From an uncultured Clostridia bacterium (GTDB taxonomy: Bacteria; Bacillota; Clostridia; TANB77; CAG-508), in the NCBI GenBank assembly GCA_947599995.1, contig CANQFW010000078.1, forward strand, positions 1 through 5,828: a DNA stretch of 5,828 bases. Direction: 5' to 3'. The notes beneath the pieces were generated by a model. It was not told where the DNA came from, did no database searches, and worked only from the letters and a program-made list of their open reading frames with translations. The number at the start of each line of letters is the position of its first letter. Within the stretch, counting starts at the first letter, position 1. The position numbers and the translations under genes were made by a program. Below are positions 1 to 5,278 of the stretch, one piece after another.

Positions 1-3
1 TTT

Positions 4-342
4 TTAATATTCATCTAATCCTCCATACAGATTGTACACATTATTATATCCCATTTTCTTTAATTTCATATATGCTCTTTTACTTCTATATCCACTTATG
101 CAATATACCACAATAACCTTATCTCTATCTATATTTAATTTTTTAAAGCTCGACTTTAATTCATATTCTGGGATGTTAATGGCTCCATCTAAATGGCCTT
201 CATTAAATTCTGCTCTAGACCTAACATCTATTATCTCAGCACCTGCTTTCTGCATATTTTTGAGCTCCTTTAAATTAATATCATATGATTCCATATTTCT
301 GTAAAACTTGATTCTTATCATGTTAACAATATTTTTTAACAT
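4..342 (-). CDS. Single-domain rhodanese-like sulfurtransferase
   Basis: The 112-residue product is one rhodanese domain. Its first signature is IIDVRSRAEFNEGHLDGAINIP (shown by the DVR...GHL.GAINIP pattern at residues 39-58). The active-site loop CISGYRS starts at Cys81, in the six-residue loop form (CxxGxR) usual for sulfurtransferases that carry a persulfide on cysteine. The closing GYNNVYNLYGGLDEY matches the usual GY..V..L.GG..W end, with Tyr in place of Trp. Such proteins move sulfane sulfur, but the partner cannot be told from sequence. The first 18 residues are basic and hydrophobic and lie outside the domain. I kept the first ATG because it has an AGGGGG-like ribosome binding site seven bases upstream (350-355); the internal ATGs at residues 8 and 17 have none. 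The gene stands alone after a long non-coding stretch, and I found no convincing -35/-10 pair for it. Family call is firm; physiological role is unknown. Confidence 0.93.
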   Translation of the reverse strand: MLKNIVNMIRIKFYRNMESYDINLKELKNMQKAGAEIIDVRSRAEFNEGHLDGAINIPEYELKSSFKKLNIDRDKVIVVYCISGYRSKRAYMKLKKMGYNNVYNLYGGLDEY

Positions 343-559
343 ATATTATCCCCCTATTCCAATGGTATTAATATATTATATTTAATTTCATTATATTCGT
401 TACTTTTACAAATATATCTAAAAGATACTTTCAATTGATAAAATTCGAACTTTTTATAATTATATAATTACATATTTTTACAATATTTTCCATAAAAATA
501 TATCATTTGTTTTTTACATTATGTCTAATGAATTATGTTCAAAAAAAATATGTTCTATC

Positions 560-641
560 TGTGGAAACTGTGGATAACTTTGTGAATAACTTTAAATGCG
601 CATATTTTATCCACAGTTATTCACATATTAGTTGTGGATAA
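560..641. promoter_or_regulatory. Cluster of DnaA boxes (three TTATCCACA, two TTATTCACA)
   Basis: Five nonamers fit the DnaA-box consensus TTATNCACA within 73 bases: 569-577 (minus strand, TTATCCACA), 581-589 (minus, TTATTCACA), 607-615 (plus, TTATCCACA), 617-625 (plus, TTATTCACA) and 633-641 (minus, TTATCCACA). A weaker sixth, GTTTCCACA, is at 560-568 on the minus strand. The orientation pattern is minus-minus, plus-plus, minus. The two TTATTCACA boxes form an 11-bp perfect inverted repeat (581-591 with 615-625) around a central 8-bp palindrome ATGCGCAT (596-603). Perfect boxes at this density are expected where the initiator DnaA binds cooperatively: an origin, a titration or reactivation locus, or a DnaA-controlled promoter. 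No dnaA, dnaN or rpmH is in the window, and genes on both sides share one orientation, so the origin reading is doubtful. Confidence 0.88.
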
Positions 642-768
642 AATGTTAACATTCTGAAATATTATAGTCTATTATTTTTATGTATACTTTTAAAAAAAGA
701 TTTTATATAAAAAATTTCTATATAAATTTAATACTCTATAAGTGAAATAAAAAATATAGTAATTAAAT

Positions 769-790
769 AATTGACATTTTATTGTCAATT
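769..790. repeat. 8-bp palindrome with TTGACA in both arms
   Basis: AATTGACA (769-776), a six-base spacer TTTTAT, then TGTCAATT (783-790) make a perfect inverted repeat. Each arm contains TTGACA, one on each strand, so it could be an operator or a pair of opposed -35 boxes. I could not find a good -10 at 16-18 bases on either strand. It lies about 220 bases downstream of the DUF1294 stop and is followed by only short T-runs, so it is not a strong terminator. Function unknown. Confidence 0.4.
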
Positions 791-867
791 TCTTTAATAC
801 TTGTACCTAAAAATGGAGAGAATATTTCTAAAGTTATTCTACATTAATTCAAAGTATTCTATCTATC

Positions 868-945
868 TTAAAAAGAGTCCATATTAATATTTTTAGATAT
901 TCCGTTAAATCCCTCTTGAAGAAATTACCTCATACCTGAAAACAT
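868..945 (-). pseudogene. Possible gene remnant: ribosome binding site, six codons, stop, then open frame
   Basis: On the minus strand a good GAGGAG ribosome binding site (955-960) is followed nine bases later by ATG and the reading MFSGMR, then a TAA stop. The same frame continues as FLQEGFNGISKNINMDSF before the next stop at 868-870. If the TAA was once a tyrosine codon, the joined peptide faintly resembles the N-terminus of FtsX/ABC-permease-type proteins (a pattern like YF..EGF.GI..N). That resemblance is from memory and too short to be safe. More stops follow in this frame, though a further stretch reading SPFLGTSIKEIDNKMSII occurs at 766-819. It lies directly behind the DUF1294 gene, so it could be a dead last gene of that operon, a leader peptide, or chance. 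Confidence 0.2.
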
Positions 946-1010
946 CAATATAAACTCCTCTAAAATAAAAACTATATGTAAAAGTTTATTTGTAATATTC
1001 AATTATATAC

Positions 1011-1280
1011 TCAAATCATAAACTTAAAATAAATAAAAAATAAAATTTCTAAAATAACTATAGAAGGCATTCCAATTACAAATTTCATTTTCTTTGTTTT
1101 ATGTCTAAAAGTATACATTCCTGCAATTGTACCGATTCCTCCACCTAAAAATGCAAACAAAAATAACGTATTTTCTGGAATTCTCCACATACCTTTTTTG
1201 GCCTTTAATTTATCTATTCCCATTATAAGAAATCCTACTACATTAATAACTACTAAATATATGGCAAAATTTATTTTCAT
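1011..1280 (-). CDS. DUF1294 small membrane protein
   Basis: The 89-residue product has three hydrophobic segments (about residues 4-22, 38-55 and 68-86). The conserved DUF1294 signatures are MGIDKLKAKKGMWRIPE after the first segment, LGGGIGTIAGMYTFRHKTKKMKF across the second and into the loop, and IGMP opening the third. The molecular function of this family is not established. I chose ATG at 1278-1280 because AGGAG (1289-1293) sits eight bases ahead of it. A GTG in frame at 1287-1289 overlaps that ribosome binding site and so is unlikely to be used. It follows the HIT gene by 57 bases with no terminator between, so it is probably the last gene of the alaS-HIT transcript. No strong hairpin with a T-run follows its stop codon. 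Confidence 0.9.
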   Translation of the reverse strand: MKINFAIYLVVINVVGFLIMGIDKLKAKKGMWRIPENTLFLFAFLGGGIGTIAGMYTFRHKTKKMKFVIGMPSIVILEILFFIYFKFMI

Positions 1281-1337
1281 CAATACCACTCCTATGCCTC
1301 AAAATATATGCCCTTACACTTGGGAGAATCAGACAAA

Positions 1338-1685
1338 CTATACAATCTTGTCCCCCATTTTAACTCCTGCTAATATATGAAAATGTAAATGCATTACTTC
1401 CTGACCCGAATCTTTTCCACAATTTACAATTAATCTATATCCACTTTTCTTAAATCCTTCTTGATCTGCTATTTTGTTTACCACTTGATGCATTTTTGCA
1501 ATCAATTCTCCATCTTCTTTCTTTACTTCAGCAAGTGATGCTATGTGCTTTTTAGGTATAAGAAGTATATGAATTGGCGCTGCTGGATTTATATCTCTGA
1601 AAGCCAAAACATCATCATCTTCATAAACTTTTGATGATGGGATTTCTCCCTTTATTATTTTACAAAATAAACAATCATTTTCCAT
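1338..1685 (-). CDS. HIT family protein (histidine-triad nucleotide-binding, HinT-like)
   Basis: The 115-residue product is a complete histidine-triad protein of the HINT branch, which hydrolyses nucleoside phosphoramidates and adenylylated substrates including aminoacyl-adenylates. The triad HLHFHIL is at residues 99-105, with His99, His101 and His103; in the family the middle histidine is the nucleophile. CLFC at residues 5-8 gives the cysteine pair typical of zinc-binding HIT proteins. IPKKHIASL (43-51) and RDINPAAPIHILLIP are also family-typical. The ATG at 1683-1685 has a GGGAG ribosome binding site eight bases upstream. It begins 31 bases after the alaS stop, so the two are almost certainly cotranscribed. 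A role in clearing aminoacyl-adenylates made by the synthetase is plausible from the pairing but is inference. Confidence 0.96.
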   Translation of the reverse strand: MENDCLFCKIIKGEIPSSKVYEDDDVLAFRDINPAAPIHILLIPKKHIASLAEVKKEDGELIAKMHQVVNKIADQEGFKKSGYRLIVNCGKDSGQEVMHLHFHILAGVKMGDKIV

Positions 1686-1716
1686 TATAATTACTCCCTT
1701 TCCTTTTTAATATATA

Positions 1717-3465
1717 TCATTGTAAAATTGCTTTTATTCTACGAACTCCAGATGAACTTGATTCTTCTTTTTTAATCTTAAAATGTCCTAGTTCATTAGT
1801 ATTTTCAACATGAGGTCCTCCGCATATCTCTAAAGAAATATCTCCTATTTTATAAACAGAAACAATGTCTCCATATTTTTCAATAAACATAGCTTCTGCT
1901 CCCATATTGACAGCTTCTTCTTTTCTCATTTCTAAATGTTCAACTTTTATCCCCTCTTTAATCCATTTATTTACTAATTCCTCAGTTTTATTTTTTTCCT
2001 CATCAGTCATTTTGCTATCATGTGAAAAGTCGAATCTCATTCTTTCATCTGTTATATTGCTTCCTCTTTGATGAACATGGCTTCCTAAAACCTGCTTTAA
2101 AGCAGCATTTAAAAGATGAGTTGCTGTGTGATATTTAGTCTCCATTTCTCCTGTTGAAGCTAGTCCTCCTTTAAATTTTTGACTAGAACCTTGTCTTGAT
2201 TTCTCTTGATGTTCTTTATACAATTTCTTAAATTCATCTAAATCAATTTTTATACCATTCTCAACTGCAAGATCCTTTGTAACTTCTGGTGGAAATCCAT
2301 ATGTATCATATAATTTAAAGACTACTTTTCCCTCTAAAATATCTTTACCCGAATTTTTAATTTTATTAAGTTCTTTTGCAAATTCTCTTTCTCCATGAGT
2401 TAAAGTCTTTACAAATTTATCTTTTTCTTCTAAAATAACAGATTTAATAGTTTCCTTTTTAGCGCTAAGTTCTGGATACATTTCTCTTAAAACATTAATA
2501 TCTAGGTCAATTAAATTTCCTAATTCATCAAGATTAATTTGCAATTTATTCATATGTCTTATCATTCTTCTAATTAAACGACGAAGTACATATCCTCTAT
2601 CTAAATTACTTGGTCTTCCTCCATCAGAAATTATCATAATACTAGAACGAAGGTGCTCAGCAATAATTCTTCTGCTATGTATTTCATCAACTTTTTGAAG
2701 CTTACTTAATTTTTCCATTACTGGCACAAAAATCTCTATATCATATGGGGTTTCTTTTCCTTGAAGCAACATAGCTACCCTTTCTAGTCCTAAACCTGTA
2801 TCCACATTTTTTTGTTTTAAATTTGTAAGAGTACCATCTGCATTTTTAAAGAATTCCATAAAAACATTATTCCAGATCTCTACATACTTTCCGCAATCAC
2901 AATCTGGATTACATTCATTACAACATTTTGGTTTTCCCGTATCTAAAAACATTTCTGTATCTGTCCCGCAAGGACCAGTTTCGCCTGCAATCCACCAATT
3001 ATCATTTAAGAAGTATATTCTTTCTCTTGGAATCCCTGTGTTTTCCCAAATCTTTGCTGTTTGTTCATCTTTAGGTAATAATTCATTTCCTCCAAAACAT
3101 GTTACAGATAATTTTTCGGCAGGAATTTGAAGTTCTTTTGTTAAAAATTCAAAACTCATTTTTATAGACTCTTCTTTAAAATAATCACCTAATGACCAAT
3201 TCCCAAGCATTTCGAAAAATGTTAAATGACGGTTGTCTCCAACTTCATCTATATCATTTGTCCTTATACACTTTTGGTAATCTGTAAGTCTTGTTCCTTC
3301 TGGATGCTTCTCTCCAAGTAAATATGGAACTAAAGGTTGCATTCCAGCAGTATTAAATAATACCGATGGATCATTTTCAGGTATCAATGGTGCAGATGGA
3401 ATAACTTTATGCCCATGATTTTTAAAATAGTTTAAATATTTATTTCTAATTTCTATTGCTTTCAT
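1717..3465 (-). CDS. alaS: Alanyl-tRNA synthetase, compact form without C-Ala domain
   Basis: It charges tRNA-Ala with alanine in the cytoplasm. The class II catalytic core is complete: motif 1 around PSAPLIPENDPSVLFNTAGMQ (residues 23-43), motif 2 through RHLTFFEMLGNWSLGDYF (79-96), a cysteine cluster with CDCGKYVEIWN (181-199), and motif 3 GLGLERV (224-230). The editing domain that removes mischarged Ser/Gly is present, with HTATH at 446-450 and CGGPH at 548-552, which supply the metal ligands. The protein ends at residue 582 right after SGVRRIKA. Standard bacterial enzymes are about 870 residues and carry a beta-barrel between core and editing domain plus a C-terminal coiled coil and DHHA1/C-Ala domain. 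Here both are absent: only a short KFKGGLAS linker (430-437) joins core and editing domain. This looks like the known compact AlaRS class of small-genome bacteria, not a truncation. The ribosome binding site (AAGAAG-like) is weak. There is no T-box in the leader. Confidence 0.96.
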   Translation of the reverse strand: MKAIEIRNKYLNYFKNHGHKVIPSAPLIPENDPSVLFNTAGMQPLVPYLLGEKHPEGTRLTDYQKCIRTNDIDEVGDNRHLTFFEMLGNWSLGDYFKEESIKMSFEFLTKELQIPAEKLSVTCFGGNELLPKDEQTAKIWENTGIPRERIYFLNDNWWIAGETGPCGTDTEMFLDTGKPKCCNECNPDCDCGKYVEIWNNVFMEFFKNADGTLTNLKQKNVDTGLGLERVAMLLQGKETPYDIEIFVPVMEKLSKLQKVDEIHSRRIIAEHLRSSIMIISDGGRPSNLDRGYVLRRLIRRMIRHMNKLQINLDELGNLIDLDINVLREMYPELSAKKETIKSVILEEKDKFVKTLTHGEREFAKELNKIKNSGKDILEGKVVFKLYDTYGFPPEVTKDLAVENGIKIDLDEFKKLYKEHQEKSRQGSSQKFKGGLASTGEMETKYHTATHLLNAALKQVLGSHVHQRGSNITDERMRFDFSHDSKMTDEEKNKTEELVNKWIKEGIKVEHLEMRKEEAVNMGAEAMFIEKYGDIVSVYKIGDISLEICGGPHVENTNELGHFKIKKEESSSSGVRRIKAILQ

Positions 3466-3502
3466 TTACATTCTTCTTTCTCTTTTTATTTTTATATTTT
3501 AA

Positions 3503-3531
3503 ATTATATCTCAAAGCCAGCAAAATATCAA
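3503..3531 (-). promoter_or_regulatory. Sigma-A-type promoter of the alaS-HIT-DUF1294 cluster
   Basis: On the minus strand TTGATA (3526-3531, five of six to consensus) is followed by a 17-base spacer and a perfect TATAAT (3503-3508). Transcription would start near 3496, leaving a leader of about 30 bases before the alaS ATG. That is too short for a T-box riboswitch, so alaS is probably not controlled by uncharged tRNA in the usual Firmicute way. Confidence 0.75.
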
Positions 3532-3644
3532 GATTTTCTTTATAATTTTAACAAGACTATGTTACAATTTAATGTTTTAAGACTGTTTGTTATTTTAAAA
3601 GTATTAATTTTAAGCGTTAACTAATTATAAAATCTGTATATTAT

Positions 3645-4553
3645 CTAATGACCTCCATATTCCTCCAAAATTTCCTCATAACAAGTAACCATTTTTGCCC
3701 CTTGCTTTATAAGCTCATTAGTACCATATGAATTTTCAGAATTTATATCACCAGGAACTGAAAAAATATCCCTTCCTTGTTCTAGCGCAAAATCAACCGT
3801 TATTAGAGTCCCACTCTTCTTCTTAGCTTCAACAACAACAACACCTCTAGAAATTCCACTTATAATTCTATTTCTTGCGACAAAATTAGACTTATCAGGT
3901 TTTGTCCCTAATGGATATTCAGAAATAATAGAACCTCCATTTTTAATAATCTTTTCAGCTAAAAAATAATTTTCTCTTGGATAAATTATATCTAGGCCAT
4001 TCCCCAAAACCGCTATTGTATCAGCCATAGCATAAACAGCACCTAAATGAGCATATGAATCAATTCCTCTTGCTAACCCACTTACAATGTGCATATTCTT
4101 CTTTGACAATTTATACGAAAATTCTTGCGCTATTTTTTTTCCATATTCTGTAGCATCTCTGCAACCTATAATAGCTATGTTAAAACTATTTAAATTATTT
4201 TTGTTTCCTCTTATATATAAACTCACAGGAGGATCATATATATTTCTTAGAAGTTCCGGATATTCTTTATCTTCTATAGAGATAATATCTATATTATTTT
4301 TATTCAAAAACTGTAAATGTCTTTTTGCATTTATTTTTATATTTTCATCTAACAATTGTTTAGCCAGATTTTCTCCTATTCCTTGGCACTCATATAACTG
4401 ATTTTCTTTAGCATGGTATATGTTTTTCCTATTCTTGAACTTATCTATTAAACTACTATATCTCTTTATTCCTAAATTTTTTATTAGCGTTAACCAAACC
4501 TTGTAATATTTTTCTTCTATGTTATTTACATCTCCTTTATATAAAAAATGCAA
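3645..4553 (-). CDS. dprA: DNA-processing protein DprA (Smf)
   Basis: DprA binds single-stranded DNA taken up in transformation and loads RecA onto it. Numbering from the TTG at 4553, residues 15-115 form the family's N-terminal helical region with a GIGENLA helix-hairpin-like turn. The Rossmann-type DprA domain follows: IAIIGCRDATEYG (126-138), SGLARGID (158-165), VLGNGLD (182-188), YPREN (191-195), FVARNRIISGIS (224-235), EAKKKSGTLIT (242-252), VPGDI (266-270) and GTNELIKQGA (277-286). The usual GSR is GCR here. The product stops soon after this domain, lacking the C-terminal winged helix that some DprA carry. The start is doubtful: the TTG at 4551-4553 lies inside a terminator-like hairpin, and its first 11 residues are not family-like. 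A strong AAAGGAG (4532-4538) instead precedes an ATA codon at 4518-4520, which would begin IEEKYYKVWL, close to where DprA normally begins. There is no ATG, GTG or TTG in that place. Confidence 0.93.
   Translation of the reverse strand: MHFLYKGDVNNIEEKYYKVWLTLIKNLGIKRYSSLIDKFKNRKNIYHAKENQLYECQGIGENLAKQLLDENIKINAKRHLQFLNKNNIDIISIEDKEYPELLRNIYDPPVSLYIRGNKNNLNSFNIAIIGCRDATEYGKKIAQEFSYKLSKKNMHIVSGLARGIDSYAHLGAVYAMADTIAVLGNGLDIIYPRENYFLAEKIIKNGGSIISEYPLGTKPDKSNFVARNRIISGISRGVVVVEAKKKSGTLITVDFALEQGRDIFSVPGDINSENSYGTNELIKQGAKMVTCYEEILEEYGGH
4532..4538 (-). promoter_or_regulatory. Strong Shine-Dalgarno site inside the annotated 5' end of dprA
   Basis: AAAGGAG on the minus strand, extended to AAGGAGATG, closely matches the anti-Shine-Dalgarno complement. 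It lies 15 bases downstream of the only conventional in-frame start (TTG, 4553) and 11 bases upstream of an in-frame ATA (4518-4520). It therefore argues for a start within the frame, not at the TTG. An ATG directly abutting it (4529-4531) is out of frame and followed at once by TAA. Confidence 0.6.
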
Positions 4554-4589
4554 GGAAATAAAACCTTATTTACAGTTTTATTTCCTTGC
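4550..4589 (-). terminator. 15-bp perfect hairpin with T-run, between the NUDIX gene and dprA
   Basis: GCAAGGAAATAAAAC (4550-4564) and GTTTTATTTCCTTGC (4575-4589) pair perfectly over 15 bases around a 10-base loop. In the direction of transcription (minus strand) the stem is followed by ATTTTTT (4543-4549), which makes a good intrinsic terminator. It would end the NUDIX transcript about 130 bases past its stop. The T-run ends about five bases before the dprA Shine-Dalgarno site, so there is no room for a dprA promoter between them. The plus-strand side has a weaker T-run (CCCTTATTTTTT), and no plus-strand gene needs it. Confidence 0.85.
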
Positions 4590-4603
4590 CCCTTATTTTT
4601 TAT

Positions 4604-4632
4604 ATAATAACATCTTTTTTTAATTTTTTCAA
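4604..4632 (-). promoter_or_regulatory. Candidate promoter upstream of the hairpin, towards dprA
   Basis: On the minus strand TTGAAA (4627-4632), a 17-base spacer and TATTAT (4604-4609) each match five of six consensus bases. A start near 4597 would place the 4550-4589 hairpin at the very 5' end of the dprA mRNA. The surrounding sequence is AT-rich, so chance matches are easy; the correct spacing and position are what support it. Confidence 0.45.
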
Positions 4633-4716
4633 TACCAATTCTCATATTAATTCTAAATATTAGTTAATAATTCATTTTTTATTTATACATCCCATATCTG
4701 AATTATAGCTTACTGC

Positions 4717-5190
4717 TTATTTTAAATCATCATTAATTACATGTTTTGGATAATCTCCAGATTTCAATATTTCTTTTAAACATCCAGGTAAAATATTATA
4801 TTCTTCTATCTTGTCTAAGTCTAACCACTCATATTGTAGATATTCTTTTCCCTCTATATTTTGCATTGTATAATCTATTTTCTGATCTTCTTCATTTTTA
4901 AACTCTATTTTATATAAAAAATATATTTCATGATATTTTTTATTTTCCATTTCAAAAAAATTCTCAATTGTTGCTAAATATCCTGTTATTTCTATTTGTT
5001 TTCCTAATTCTTCTTGTATTTCTCTTTTAATTGTTTGTTCTGAACTTTCTCCTATTTCAATTCTTCCACCTGGCATGCAATAATGTTCTTTGTTTATATT
5101 CCTATGAGTCAATACTTTATTATTATGTATAATTACTCCTCCGGCACGAATATTTAATTTATAGTCTTCAACATCTAAAGTTAAATCCAT
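4717..5190 (-). CDS. NUDIX hydrolase
   Basis: The 157-residue product has the full NUDIX box at residues 42-63: G42, then RIEIG, E48, seven residues, R56-E57-I-Q-E60-E61-L-G63. This is the Gx5Ex7REUxEExG pattern whose glutamates bind the Mg ions used to cleave nucleoside diphosphates linked to another group. Ahead of it are AGGVIIHNNKVLTHRN (16-31) and CMPGG (38-42), the usual strand and turn. The later WLDLDKIEEYNILP segment is common in this family. The substrate cannot be told from sequence. The ATG has AGGAGG (5198-5203) seven bases upstream and the gene has its own promoter. It is likely a single-gene transcript ending at the hairpin 4550-4589. Family call is firm; substrate unknown. Confidence 0.95.
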   Translation of the reverse strand: MDLTLDVEDYKLNIRAGGVIIHNNKVLTHRNINKEHYCMPGGRIEIGESSEQTIKREIQEELGKQIEITGYLATIENFFEMENKKYHEIYFLYKIEFKNEEDQKIDYTMQNIEGKEYLQYEWLDLDKIEEYNILPGCLKEILKSGDYPKHVINDDLK

Positions 5191-5219
5191 ATCTATTCCT
5201 CCTATATTTTATTTTCTCT

Positions 5220-5248
5220 ATTTTACGACATTATTATTCTTCTGTCAA
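5220..5248 (-). promoter_or_regulatory. Sigma-A-type promoter of the NUDIX gene
   Basis: A perfect TTGACA (5243-5248, minus strand), a 17-base spacer and TAAAAT (5220-5225, five of six) lie in the gap after the amidase gene. The predicted start near 5213 gives a leader of about 23 bases containing the AGGAGG site. This is one of the two best promoter matches in the window. Confidence 0.75.
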
Positions 5249-5278
5249 CAAATAGGTATAGATTCAATTGTTGCTAAT

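Larger units (their letters stand above)
343..1010. other. 668-base intergenic region with DnaA-box cluster and no intact gene
   Basis: No frame here gives a convincing protein. What can be seen is a DnaA-box cluster at 560-641, a palindrome at 769-790, and a possible gene remnant at 868-945, each listed separately. The rest (343-559, 642-768, 791-867) is extremely AT-rich with many A and T runs and no further DnaA-box-like sequence that I can find. I see no tRNA, T-box, riboswitch core or CRISPR repeat. The length is notable because the other spacers in this window are all under 200 bases. Confidence 0.8.

Noticed and set aside
32..304. Plus-strand open frame opposite the rhodanese gene
   Set aside because: It mirrors a clear rhodanese domain on the other strand, has no ribosome binding site and has a composition typical of antisense frames.
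375..395. Promoter for the rhodanese gene from TATAAT matches at 375-380 and 390-395 on the minus strand
   Set aside because: Neither has a usable -35 at 16-18 bases, and such matches are common by chance in sequence this AT-rich.
982..1025. Possible terminator after the DUF1294 gene (AAGTTTA / TAAACTT with an inner TTTG / CAAA)
   Set aside because: The stem has a three-base bulge, a loop of about 19 bases, few G-C pairs, overlaps the last codons and is followed only by broken T-runs.
1198..1380. Plus-strand open frame across the DUF1294-HIT junction
   Set aside because: It overlaps two recognised genes antisense, lacks a ribosome binding site and resembles no known protein.
1865..2071. Plus-strand open frame inside alaS
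   Set aside because: It lies antisense to the AlaRS editing domain; the serine/leucine-rich product is what the reverse strand of an AT-rich lysine/glutamate-rich gene gives.
3549..3592. Possible terminator between dprA and alaS (TAACAA / TTGTTA)
   Set aside because: Only six AT-rich pairs around a loop of more than 30 bases; too weak to call.
3466..3644. T-box riboswitch ahead of alaS
   Set aside because: No AGGGTGGNACCGCG-type antiterminator core on the minus strand, and the predicted leader is only about 30 bases.
4087..4401. Plus-strand open frame inside dprA
   Set aside because: It is antisense to conserved DprA motifs; its apparent membrane character comes from the reverse complement of lysine-rich codons.
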